From Lamellibrachia satsuma (taxonomy: Eukaryota; Annelida; Polychaeta; Sabellida; Siboglinidae), in contig BSQZ01000030.1 of assembly GCA_033239005.1 (NCBI GenBank), positions 892,001 through 956,000 of the forward strand: a stretch of 64,000 bases of DNA. Reading direction: 5' to 3'. Below, one piece after another: positions 36,176-46,199 of the stretch; position 1 is the first letter of the stretch, and every line of letters starts with the position of its first letter. The notes beneath the pieces are model-generated. The model ran no database searches and was not told the DNA's origin. It saw only the letters and a list, made by a program, of their open reading frames with translations. A program made the translations under genes and the position numbers.

Positions 36176-37421
36176 GCAACATTTTTGTGGACATCGGGCA
36201 ACTGAAAAATTGGTCAGCCTATGGGTTGTTTCAAGTATTTGTCAGCAGACAAACTGTTGGTGACAAAAAGTGGGTAAGTGTATGGTGGGCTTTCTATCAC
36301 TGTGTTGTTGTTGTTGTTGAAGGTCTTATGAAGGTGTGTCATTGTCACTGTGTTGTTGTTGTTGCAGCTCTAGTAGTGGGTCTGATGACAGCGGCATGTG
36401 TTGTAGTCATCGCTGCTGTCTTAGTTGTCTTAGTCTGCCGAAGGAGGTGGGTAGTGTGACCATCAGTATTCAATATGTCAATCTCTATAATGATCACATG
36501 ATGGAACATTTGAAATGACACAATTAAACTAAATAACTTAAAATACATCTAAGCAAATCATAATTAGGAATAATTATTATTTGAAGATTTTAAACATGGC
36601 ATTCACTGGTATTTTATGGACATAACTGAACCTAATTTATATAGGTGTTTCTTGTTAAATTGAACAATGTGTTGGTTAACCTCTAAGGCAAATATTATGT
36701 CTTAAAAATGGAACATACTACAATACAATCTACTGTTACCTTCCTCCACAGAAGAAGTCCAGCCAATAGTGCTGTACTACACAATCAGCCTACACAGCCA
36801 GATGTGAATTTGTACAAGATCACTGACTCCAACCAATCAGCACCACCTGAGACATATAATTATGGTAGTGTCCTGACAGACACCGATGTGACAGACATCA
36901 GCACACATCCATCTGATGACACACACGTCTGCTACACCAAATTCGGACAGACAGTGGCACCACCTGATGACACACATGTATACTACAATGAGCAGCCTGT
37001 GGAGAGAGGAGCGAAGAATGTACCACAGAACAGCCAGGAGACTTCACCAGACACGTCACTTGATGAGTTGTACAGCCAGCCAAACAAACAGAGGAAACCT
37101 GCACATGTCTCACGACACTATGAATATGTGTATGGACACAGGGCAGCTGGGAGGAAGAGAGGGGCTGAGGAAGAGTGGGCAGCTGGAGGGAATGGAGAGG
37201 CTGAGGAAGGGGAGTCAGGGGTGGGAAATCAGGATCTTGATTATGTAGACATTGACCACAGTGCGACACCAGACTCAAGGTTAGAGGGGATCACCTCCAT
37301 GTCATCAGGGGTCATTTATGCTGAGATCCAACGTAAGAAGGAGACTGACCAGCAGGTGGACGATGGAGAGCCACCTGATGACAACAATATGGTTATGGTC
37401 GAGAATGAATTTTATAATTAG
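23656..37421 (+). CDS. Gene C: two-SUEL-domain transmembrane receptor with dual-ITIM tail
   Basis: Six exons splice to 541 aa: signal 23656-23731, SUEL1 23993-24289, SUEL2 34892-35215, stalk 35548-35727, transmembrane 36368-36446, tail 36752-37421. The start is the ATG of MLFDSGTLLLMGLCVVCQ; a GTG one codon upstream is not needed. SUEL1 spans residues 26-125 and SUEL2 125-233; both have an early Cys pair, a central CDGR segment and a TDYxxVNYxC end. The stalk carries a TTAAW repeat. The transmembrane exon ends in CRRR. The tail (319-541) has ITIMs LDYVDI and VIYAEI 25 residues apart, two HVxY modules, an AAGRKRGAEE segment and a MVENEFYN end. EVA-1-type proteins also have two SUEL domains and one helix, but the ITIM tail sets this family apart. 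The SUEL1-SUEL2 intron holds the 39-bp minisatellite. AATAAA lies at 37640-37645. Confidence 0.86.
24652..33817 (+). repeat. 39-bp minisatellite, about 235 copies, filling gene C's SUEL1-SUEL2 intron
   Basis: The unit is GTAAGCACAGAGGAGCCAGC, then ATGTCGCAGTGGACACTAG. Main variants have ATGTCGCAG, ATGTCACAG or CTTGTTGCAG at the centre; the last occurs mostly every third or fourth unit. Each unit contains CTAG/GTAAGC, an excellent match to a 5' splice site, and the CTTGTTGCAG variant resembles a 3' splice site. Small indels break the array at about 27664, 28280, 29205, 30895 and 31165. The open frames of up to 1031 codons, present on both strands, arise because the unit is 13 codons with few stops and are not genes. 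Confidence 0.97.
33868..34143. repeat. 31-bp minisatellite, about 9 near-identical copies
   Basis: The unit ATCACCTGTGTTATTATCCA plus AACTTTAAGAT repeats with almost no changes, which suggests a recent expansion. Same intron as the 39-bp array. Confidence 0.95.
34506..34815. repeat. 18-19 bp pyrimidine minisatellite, about 16 copies
   Basis: The unit CCCCACTACCTTCATCCTC (TACC becomes TGCC in the last copies) makes a long pyrimidine tract upstream of the SUEL2 acceptor at 34891. The three + frames are open by chance. Confidence 0.93.
35341..35400. repeat. CAG/CAA microsatellite
   Basis: GCAGCAGCAACAACAACAAC and similar triplets lie in the SUEL2-stalk intron of gene C. Confidence 0.8.
36031..36292. 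mobile_element. MITE-like insertion in gene C's stalk-transmembrane intron
   Basis: Imperfect terminal inverted repeats (TTAAGCCCATACACAC at the left; GTGTATGGTGGGCTT at the right) bound about 260 bp that separates sequence contiguous in A and E (GTGTGACTGATG and the CACTGTGTTG repeats). A (TA)n run at 36111-36164 is internal. No coding sequence. Confidence 0.6.
36293..36367 (+). repeat. Duplicated 3' splice-site unit before gene C's transmembrane exon
   Basis: Two copies of CACTGTGTTGTTGTTG..AG; the first ends GAAG, the second GCAG at the exon. The 45-nt unit between them begins GTCTTATGAAGG, like the exon start, and stays in frame. See the larger version in gene D. Confidence 0.7.
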
Positions 37422-37783
37422 TCAATGCAGCATTACAATTACAGACAATAGACATTGATGCTATAGAATGATGTGCATAATGACATACACGTGTTACACA
37501 GAGTCTAGGGCATAAAGGGTCACATTTAAAACTTTATTAACAAAATCCCACTGAACTACTTAATAGAAGTTACATGACTGTGCATGTGCCTGCATACACG
37601 CATGTCATTATGCATGCATGCTGCTATTCATGTGTGACTAATAAACATAATTGGATAATACATTCTACTTACAATATTCAAATACAAAAGCAAATCTGTG
37701 AAATAAATTTTTTGCAGAAAGTATCTCCTTTCAAAACCACAAACTTTTAAAGCTGTGAGCTGTTCTATTCTGATGTGTCAACA
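37422..37783. other. Gene C 3' UTR and flank
   Basis: The region resembles the gene D 3' flank (ACACAGAGTC, GGCTCACATTTA-like, GTGCATGTGCCTGCA). AATAAA is at 37640-37645. No gene. Confidence 0.5.
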
Positions 37784-37875
37784 CAACCTCCTACAGTCTC
37801 ACTGTAGTACAGTGACTAAACAGTCTCACTGTAGTACAGTGACTAAACAGTCTCACTGTAGTACAGTGACTAACC
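37784..37875. repeat. 27-bp tandem repeat, 3 copies, upstream of gene D
   Basis: CAGTCTCACTGTAGTACAGT plus GACTAAA repeats; each unit contains the small palindrome ACTGTAGTACAGT. It lies about 50 bp before the conserved 5' block. Confidence 0.85.
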
Positions 37876-37927
37876 AGAGAAAGAGGAAGTTGACTGTAAA
37901 TGTAAGTCACACACCCACTGTTACAAA

Positions 37928-38042
37928 CATCTGTGTGCAGTCATGTGTGACAACTAACAAAGCCACATGACCTACAATTGCCAGTCTAGGTGTGTTCTTT
38001 CAATTCCTGACCTACAGAAGTGCATATGGTTTTATACTTAGG
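37928..38042 (+). promoter_or_regulatory. Conserved 5' block of gene D with TATA-like motif
   Basis: ATCTGTGTGCAGTCATGTGT, then TCTAGGTGTGTTCTTTCAA, TGACCTACAG and a TATA-like GTTTTATACTTA about 180 bp before the ATG. Parts recur in C, E and F in the same order. Candidate core promoter. Confidence 0.5.
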
Positions 38043-38211
38043 CTTGCAGAATGGCAACACATTTACACTGATGCCACCCGCCATTTGTGGGATTTAAATA
38101 GGTGCAGCCTATGAACATAACATAACTTTGATAACACTTTATAGCAGAGATTGTTCACAGAGTTTATAGTGAAGATGTCTAGTAGAAAAACACTCTGAAT
38201 ACATCAGCACC

Positions 38212-41200
38212 ATGATGTTGCTACACACTGGAACACTCCTACTGACAGCGCTGTGTGTCATCTGTCAACAAACTGGGGGAATTACATATGGTAAGTTCTA
38301 CATACTACCTTCAACTCATATTTAATAAATTAACACAACACAATGAATTCCCCAAACTTTTGTCAAGGCAGATATGGCATCTCGATTAGGTAGAAAATCT
38401 CATGCAATGCGCTCGTACTATGCATGGTCCAGCCTGGTTCAGTATACAGTACATTGGCACTCACTTCACCAAACCTGGTCATGCACCTGTTCTCTTATGA
38501 GTGTGTTTTTTTTGAGTAAATTGCAGTTAGCACTTAGCACACATAATAATTAATTCAAATGCTCTTCTTTGTTCAAGGTGGGAAGGAATAATTTAATAAC
38601 TAATAATGTCTGTGTTTTTCTTTCTGTCTGCAGTGAAATCATCTTTGGGCTGCATATACAAAAATGACAGTGCCATCCATCTGCACTGTTCAAACCCTCA
38701 AGTTATTTACATAGTGAATGTAACACTGGGGAAAAGTTCTAGGCGGTGTCAGCAGCAAAACAACTGCTGCCAATCACAGGCTGACTATATATTTGAACTT
38801 GAAGTATCTGATGCTCGTGTTCAATATCTGAAGAAAACATGCGATGGACAACAGGAGTGTCGTGAAACTGTGGCCTGGATCAAAGAATACACTGATTATG
38901 AATCAGTTACTTACATTTGTAGCAACAATCCTCCAAGTAAGTTAATCTTACATTGCTTATCATACCCGGAGTATATGACATGATGTGGAAGAATATTTAG
39001 CAATCTTGTCTCATCATAAGCTGCCGCACATGCCATGATGATTTGTCATGGGCCCGTCATGGAACTAACACGACCCTTGCAGTTTCCCTCAAACTCATCC
39101 AAGATGGCGACAAAAAATGTACCAAATTGAGAAGATAAATATTTTGAGGCCCACTAGTCTGGCTGTATTACTAATACATGCCACTGTACAAAGTAGACGA
39201 CATAAGTGAGAAGGGCTGAGAAAAAACTTGTAGGTGACTTTGTGTTGTGTTCATTTGTGCAAATGTAATTTCAAGCATGTTGATTATAAATTTGTGGCCC
39301 ACCCCTAGATTGAGCCACCTATGAGCAGAGTCCCACTGAAATCTGTGACACTTAGTACTGAGTCTACTTTGTCTCAATGTTTCCTTTCTGTTTCTAGAAA
39401 TTGCTCAGGGTTGCTGGTATGAAAACAAAGCATCATTGAAGCTACAGTGTCAACAACAACAACACATTAAGATTGTGGATGTGATATTTGGAAGAAGTAT
39501 GCCAAATTGTTCAGGACATACAGTTTGCTCAATGTATGCGTCGCCACAAGACATGCAAGATCTGATAAGCTTATGTGATAGACAACCAAAATGTCCAGTA
39601 ACTATAGGCACAAAACAATGTCAGTATTCGAGTAGCTTCTGGAGTAGCTACCAGTGGGGAACTACTGACTATGAAATAATTCGTTACTTCTGTATCAGCA
39701 ATCCCTCAGGTAAGCTAATATTACATTATACACAGCTAACAAAGAACAAGACAGTCTTATAAATGTGGCCAGAAAATTGTGCTAAGTGCAAACAGTAATG
39801 GTTCCATCATTAAAACAACAACAAATAAATATAACATTACATAAAATAATGTCGCATTAATAAAAGGTCGTATTTACTACAAAATCATATAATGTAAACT
39901 ACAGTCGAACCTTGCTTTACGGTCACCTCAGTAATACAGCCACCTCACCATTATGGTCACCTCAGTAATACAGCCACCTTGCCATTATGGTCACCTTAGT
40001 AATACAGCCACCTTGCCATTATGGTCACCTCAGTAATACAGCCACCTTGCCATTATGGTCACCTTAGTAATACAGCCACCTTGCCATTATGGTCACCTCA
40101 GTAATACAGCCACCTCACCATTATGGTCACCCTGGGACAGTCCCAAACCAAATTATTTTCACAACAGTACAGTATAAGACATTACCTATACTAAATTTTA
40201 GTCCCACTAATACGGTCACCTCGCAATTCAGGTCACTTTGACCCAGTCCCGAGGGTGACCTTAATAGAGAGGTTCCATTGTACATAATTATATTCTAACA
40301 TTTTGGCCACAGAAATGCATTGTAATGAACCACAATTTTCATAATCTAATTTGACTGTTGTCTGTCCATGAATGTCGACCTTGTCGTTCATTTGACCAGA
40401 ATGAAACATTCAAATAAAACAGATAACAGTAAAATTAGAATACACTATTGTGGTTCAGTCATTAAAACACATTTTGGCATTCAAGATACTAGAATAGAAT
40501 TTGATAATAGCTTATACTGTATAACTTATTATCAGGAATCCCTTATTTGTATGGCAAGTAAGTTTTATTTTTATAATATAAAAATCTCAAATAATAACAA
40601 CAATCAAGTAATGTTAGAATGCCACTGATGTTGCAGCTGCAGCAACAACAGCAGCTTCAACCACAACAACATTGACAACCACAGAAGTCTTGACCACAAC
40701 AACAGTTGCTACATTTAGCAACACTGTCAGCATTACTGCCCACGTCAGCAGCACTACAAAGAGCACTGCCCAAGTCAGCAACACTACACAGACCACTGGC
40801 CAAGTCAGCAGCACTACACAGAGCACTGCCCAAATCAGCAGCACTACACAGACCACTGGCCAAATCAGCACTGGACCAGACAGTGGAGACAGCAGTGAAA
40901 CTTCAGCTAAAGAAACAGACACAACCAACAGTCAGGCAACAATTGGTAAGACTCAGTGACACAGTGTGACTGTCAAATGATCATAACTGCATCATTCACT
41001 GAATGACCACCATCCTTCCATATCTGTTGTCTTTATTAGGCAGGTTCAGCCAAACTTGTAACATGTATGTGTAGAGATGGTGAACAGAACTACTTCACCA
41101 AGATGTGGGGGCTTTTCCTAGGGAGTCCCCTTGTCATTTTACCTGGAAACATTCACAATCGGGAGTTGTCCTATTCGTTTGCTACAAGTTATTTGTTATA

Positions 41201-44200
41201 CTGTGATGTTTTTATGCATAGTACGCATTTATTTACATATAACTCAACCTTTCTATATCACTGTGAGACATTAGGATTTAGATGAGTGGGCAATGCCAAA
41301 AATAAAATTTAAAACTATTTAAAGTAAATGGTTCCCTTCCGAGTGTGTGTAATGTGTTTAGATTTAGAAGGGAATAATTTTGTATTTCGCTCCAAATGCC
41401 GGTAAGACAGCCACACTAAGTCTAAGCCTACAAATCTACTATAGAGTGTATTTATTTGTGACAGCCTTTATACAAACAGGTTAAACAGTTATGGTCTTAC
41501 ACGCGCATGTGTGTGATCGCACATTCGCGTCACTGCCTCAATGCAACAATGGGGAAAGTTTCGTTTGTGCTGCTTTCAAGATATTCTGGCTTATGATCTT
41601 CCATTGACTTCGGTCATGCAATCTCAGCCAGTCTAGATCTCGCTGGTTTCGACTTCCTGCAGATCTCTGTCGCTGAGGTTATCTGATGCTAATGACCTGG
41701 ATGGCTTTAACGACAGAGTCCATTCGATTTTGTGCTGTATCTGTTGTTTTGGATTTTGTCTTTAAATCATTGATACATGACTTGAGATGGAATTTGTAGT
41801 TTCTTGCTGCGTCTGTATTTTAAACGCCTTCGATGGGATAGCGATTTGAGGTGGACACAGTTGATTTTTTTCCGTCCCCACAGGCCAAATACTCGACTAA
41901 GTCTGATGTTACTGGTGACAAGTCTGTGATCGCTCTTTATCACAGTTCCAGTGTATGACTGCGCATTGAGCAGCACCGATTTCTTATGTTATATATGATG
42001 AATTCAAATCCGGTTATTGGGTTTGTGCGTTTGTGCTGATACATGGTTTTATGTCGTGCGGAATGTGAGAATGCTGTGTTACACACAAACAGGCTTCCAA
42101 GAGTGTCTGACCATAAACATTTCTTGTTCTCGAAGCCTGAATTTTGAATTGAAGTATCCAGCGATGTAACAGAGTGCACTTGACCAGTTGGCTCTAGTGA
42201 CCTGGGCTAGCTAGGTTAGTGAAAAATTCATCTTGTACTTCTACGTTATTAGCTGTTAGTTCAGAATCGGGGGGCGTATACAATGACGAGCATGAAGTTT
42301 TTGGATATTCGAACTTGGATAACAGCTATTCGGTCAGACCAGTAATGCAATATATTGTCCGAGAGGGAGTTTGCGACAGCAAATCCTAGTCCAGTGTCTA
42401 CAATTTGTGGGTAGACATATCAGTTTGTATCTGTGACACGATGGTGGATGGTTATAGTAGGGAGGTTTGTGCAATTGATGTGTGCTGTTTTTGTAGGTGT
42501 TATCTTCATAAGACCTGCACCAACAGCACAGTGATATTGACACACCTTCATAAGACCTGCAACAACAATACAGTGAGATTGACACACCTTCATAAGACCT
42601 GCAGCAACATTACAATGACACTAACACACCTTTATCAATCACAGTGTGTCAGTATCATTGTGTTGTTGTTGCAGGTCTTATGAAGGTGTGTCAATCTCAC
42701 TGTGTTGTTGCAGGTCTTATGAAGGTGTGTCAATGTCACTGTGCTGTTGTTGCAGGTGTTATGAAGGTGGGTCAATGTCACTGTGCAGTTGTTACAGGTC
42801 TTATGAAGGTGTGTCAGTATCACTGTGTTGTTGTTGCAGGTCTTATGAAGGTATGTCTGTGTCACTGTGCTGTTGTTGCAGGTCTTACAAAGGTATGCCG
42901 GTGTCAGTGTTGTTGTTGCAGGTCAGTGTCACTGTATTGTTGTTGCAGGTCTTATGAAGGTGTATTGATGTCACTGTGCAGTTGTTGCAGGTCTTATGAA
43001 GGTGTGTCAGTATCACTGTGTTGTTGCTGCAGGTCTTGTAAAGGTGTGTCAGTGCCACTGTGCTGTTGTTGCATGTCTTGTGAAGGTGTGTCAGTGTCAC
43101 TGTGTTGTTGTTGCAGGTCAGTGTCACTGTGCTGTTGTTGCAGGTCTTGTGAAGGTGTATCAGTGCCACTGTGTTGTTGCAGGTCTTGTGAAGGTGTGTC
43201 AGTGTCACAGTGTTGTTGTTGCAGGTCAGTGTGTCAGTGTCACTGTGTTGTTGTTGCAGCTCTCATAGCGGGTCTGACAACAGCGGCATGTGTTATATTC
43301 ATTATCACTGTCTTAGTTATCATCATATGCAGGAGGAGGTAGGTAGTGTTGACACATTCTATAATTACTAATTTTTTTGGAACGTTAACTTCTGTACATG
43401 GCCAAATCTCAGATGGAAGTTTCCTACTTGTGACATAGGAATATTAAGAACAGCTCTAGTCAAAGGAGATCACACACCACTGAATGCAATCTCACATTGC
43501 TCTGAAACTTTCATGTCACTAATAATTGTTACTCCTAAGTCAGTTTCTTTGATGGTTGTATTTAGTATTGCATTTCCCATTTTATATGTTCCCATGTCCA
43601 GTTTGTAGGCATGTAGATGTCCCAAAACTTAATAAACAAACATGTGCCATTTTCAGACCATTTTACTAATTTGTAATTTGCTAGTTATATTATTTTCCTA
43701 CTGAACCTAGTAGATACTACCATCCCCTATTCCACAAGCTATTAATTTAAGTAACACAAACACAGATATGATTACAATCAAAGGAACATAATTTTTACTT
43801 ACGAATATGATAATTATCATTGATAAATTTTGGCAGTATTTTCTCTGCAAGGACTAAATAATGACAACACTATTTAAGTATTTTGATTTCTTTTCTTTCA
43901 CAGCCGAAAACGTCCAGCCAGTCATCCAGCCCTGGACAATCAGCCTACAGAGCCTGACATGAATTTATATGAGATCACAGACTTCAACCAACCAGCAGTG
44001 GCGGAGTCAGCCCAACCTGAGACAAATCTATATGACACCATCGCAAGAGACACCGTGACACATCCATCGGATGACACACATGTCTACTATAACAATATTG
44101 GACCGACAGTGGTGCCACCTGATGACAGACATGTGTACTACAATGAGCAGTTTGTGGGGAGAGAAGCAAAGAACGAACCACAGAACAACCCGGAGACTTC

Positions 44201-44552
44201 ACCAAACGTGTCACTTGATGAGTTGTACAGCCAGCCAAACATACAGAGGAAACCTGCAACTGTCTCACAACACTATGAATATGTGTACGGACACGGGGCA
44301 GCCGGGAGGAAGAGAGGGGCTGAGGAAGCTGGGGGGAATGGAAGGGCTGAGGAAGTGGCTAAGGAAGGGGAGTCAGGGGTGGGAAACCAGGAACTAGATT
44401 ATGTTGACATTGACCACAGTACGACACCAGATCCAAGGTTAGCGGGGGTCAACCCCAAGTCAGAAGGGGTCGCTTATGCTGAGGTCCAGCAGAAGGACAC
44501 GGACCAGCAAGTTGACGATATTATGATGGTCGAGAATGACTTCTACAATTAG
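38212..44552 (+). CDS. Gene D: two-SUEL-domain transmembrane receptor with dual-ITIM tail
   Basis: Six exons splice to 576 aa: signal 38212-38290, SUEL1 38634-38936, SUEL2 39398-39709, stalk 40637-40945, transmembrane 43260-43338, tail 43904-44552. The signal peptide begins MMLLHTGTLLLTALCVICQ. SUEL1 (27-128) ends TDYESVTYIC and SUEL2 (128-232) ends TDYEIIRYFC. The stalk (232-335) is the longest in the cluster and holds about 4.5 copies of a 10-residue repeat (TAQVSSTTKS type) encoded by a 30-bp repeat. The helix ends IIICRRR. The tail has ITIMs LDYVDI and VAYAEV 25 residues apart, NLYEIT and NLYDTI sites, two HVYYN modules and a MVENDFYN end. It is the closest relative of C. The intron before the transmembrane exon contains LINE debris, an inverted repeat and a tandem array of 3' splice-site units. 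Confidence 0.86.
39905..40140. repeat. 34-bp minisatellite, about 7 copies
   Basis: The unit GGTCACCTCAGTAATACAGC plus CACCTTGCCATTAT alternates CTCAGT and CTTAGT forms. Degenerate copies extend to 40270. It lies in gene D's SUEL2-stalk intron. Confidence 0.9.
40733..40870 (+). repeat. 30-bp coding repeat in gene D's stalk exon
   Basis: About 4.5 units encode the 10-residue motif TAQVSSTTKS / TGQVSSTTQS. Units differ mainly at Ala/Gly, Val/Ile and Ser/Asn codons. Being in frame, copy-number change would alter stalk length without breaking the gene. Confidence 0.85.
41575..42412 (-). mobile_element. RTE-like LINE endonuclease region, decayed
   Basis: On the minus strand: GFAVANSLSDN and SDRIAVIQV, then VIVYAPRF (the APE-type strand-turn motif), then SFENKKCLW-like and GSLFVCNTAF, then SYTGTVIKSDHRLVTSNIRL (the catalytic SDH box). 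The order fits an exonuclease/endonuclease/phosphatase domain. Stops break it. It lies in gene D's stalk-transmembrane intron. Confidence 0.78.
42505..42635 (-). repeat. Inverted copies of the 3' splice-site unit in gene D
   Basis: About three units (CTTCATAAGACCTGCAACAA and neighbours) are the reverse complement of the direct array starting at about 42640, separated by only about a dozen bases. Together they form a long foldback. Confidence 0.85.
42640..43259 (+). repeat. Tandem array of about 16 3' splice-site units before gene D's transmembrane exon
   Basis: The unit is GTCTTATGAAGGTGTGTCAG then TGTCACTGTGTTGTTGTTGCAG (42 bp; variants of 27, 35, 39 and 40 bp). Each unit ends in the same TTGTTGCAG that forms the functional acceptor at 43259 and begins like the transmembrane exon itself (GTCTTATA in gene A). 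Of the upstream copies, one ends GCAT and one ACAG; the rest end GCAG. The array is open from 42644 through the transmembrane exon in the receptor frame. Confidence 0.92.
43470..43680 (-). mobile_element. CR1-like LINE fragment in gene D's last intron
   Basis: The minus strand shows diverged coding for the KWSENGT, LGHLHAYKLDMG, YKMGNAILNT and LGVTIISDMKVSEQ-like segments of the RT C-terminal part. Both ends are missing. Confidence 0.8.
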
Positions 44553-44727
44553 TTAATATAGTGTTAAAATTATGAAGACCAAAAAGTTGATACAACACAA
44601 ATAATGATTATACACACTGCACAGAGTCAAGGCGTGGACGGCTCACATTTAGCATGATATTAACAACATACCACCTGACATTCCTACTTCCTAGCACACA
44701 TTATATATGTGCACATGCATGCATGCA

Positions 44728-45795
44728 ACATAAAGATAAAGAAGGTAAAGAATACTTTATTGATTCCTGCAAGGAAATTACGTTTCTGCCTGTGCAACGC
44801 ATACAATTACAAATATAAACATAAACATGCAAGAGTAAATACAACATTTATCACACACAATTATAGATATAAAACATTAAAAACACCCATATACACCCAC
44901 ACACTCATTTATTCATTTTTGATTTAAAACGCTGATCGCCAAAGGCACAAACAAACCAGCATATCTTGTCATTCTAGCCCTAGGCACCCTAAGTCATCAT
45001 TCTAGCTCTAGGTACCCTAAGTTGTCATTCTAGCCCTAGGTACCCTAAGTCGTCATTCTAGCTCTAGGCACCCTAAGTCGTCGTTCTAGCCCTAGGCACC
45101 CTAAGTCGTCGTTTTAGCCCTAGGCACCCTAAGTCGTCGTTCTAGCCCTAGGCACCCTAAGTCGTCGTTCTAGCCCTAGACACCCTAAGTCGTCGTTCTA
45201 GCCCTAGGCACCCTAAGTCGTCGTTCTAGCCCTAGGCACCCTAAGTCGTCGTTCTAGCCCTAGACACCCTAAGTCGTCGTTCTAGCCCTAGACACCCTAA
45301 GTCGTTGTTCTAGCCCTAGGCACCCTAAGTCGTCGTTCTAGTCCTAGGCACCCTAAATCGTCCGTTACATTCAATGATTCTGTTGTCAAAGTCCGCCTTC
45401 AGTGGGTGCGTGTCGTCGTGAAGTATGTCTGTCAGTTTGTTTGTCAGTCGTCCCTGGTAGTATGTGTCAAACCTGTTCTGTCTCTTGCCTGTGACACTTT
45501 CCGCCTTCTTAATAATCATATCCAGTCTGTCCCTATCCTGCTTTGAGACAGTTCCTCCCCAGCAGACACAGCCAAAAGTAACCATACTAGAAATGGCAGA
45601 AGTAAAAATCATCTGTAAGATAAGACAGCTGATGTCAAACAATCTTAACTTTCTCAAACAGTATAGTCAAGTGTATGCTTTTTTGACAATGGTGTTGGTG
45701 TTCTCTTTCCAGCTTAAGACTTCATTAAAGACGCGACCCCTACACACTTGTATGTCTCCACTCACTCGACTTCAACTCATTTAATGAATGCATAG
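44728..45795 (-). mobile_element. LINE 3' part (Jockey/RTE-X-like) with internal minisatellite
   Basis: Minus-strand coding reads KENTNTIVKKAYT, LRKLRLFDIS, VTFGCVCWGG, DRDRLDMIIKKAESVTGKRQ, LTNKLTDILHDDTHPL and FRVPRTRT, the usual end of this RT type. A 28-bp array follows, then a 3' UTR ending GGAATCAATAAAGTATTC. The copy is 5'-truncated. Confidence 0.85.
44965..45360. repeat. 28-bp minisatellite, about 14 copies, within a LINE
   Basis: The unit GTCGTCGTTCTAGCCCTAGG plus CACCCTAA is, on the minus strand, the codons for the LINE's terminal RVPR(A/T)RTT segment and following bases. The array grew from the LINE's own 3' coding end. Confidence 0.85.
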
Positions 45796-46199
45796 CCATA
45801 TATACATGTTTGTATGCATAAGTACAATGTTCAAATTAGAAATGTGTATTTGTGTACATACATAAAGTCTGCAGTCATAAAATGGTGGGGAGTCATGTTA
45901 TGCATTTTTAGATATTACTGCCAGAAGAAAGCTTATTTCAGGATCTCCTCTTATTATATATCAATGTATTTATTCATATGAAAAAAATGATGCAAATATG
46001 CATACTTTGGAAGACACCTCATAGACCATGATTTTAACTACATGTACTGGTCCTGTGATGGCATTGATGATTGGTGCTCAGGAAATAGTTTGGTCAATTG
46101 TTATAGTAGGGTAGTATCCCTGCTTAGAGCACACATGCATGCACTCAAACACACACACACCAGGTCTTGGAATTAGTGGTAGCATTTCTAGTAGTAGCA

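Noticed and set aside
42646..43342. A separate Cys-rich protein gene ([15 protein letters not shown] repeats)
   Set aside because: The repeats are 3' splice-site units of gene D. One frame merges with the transmembrane exon, so any product would be an alternative receptor isoform, not an independent gene.
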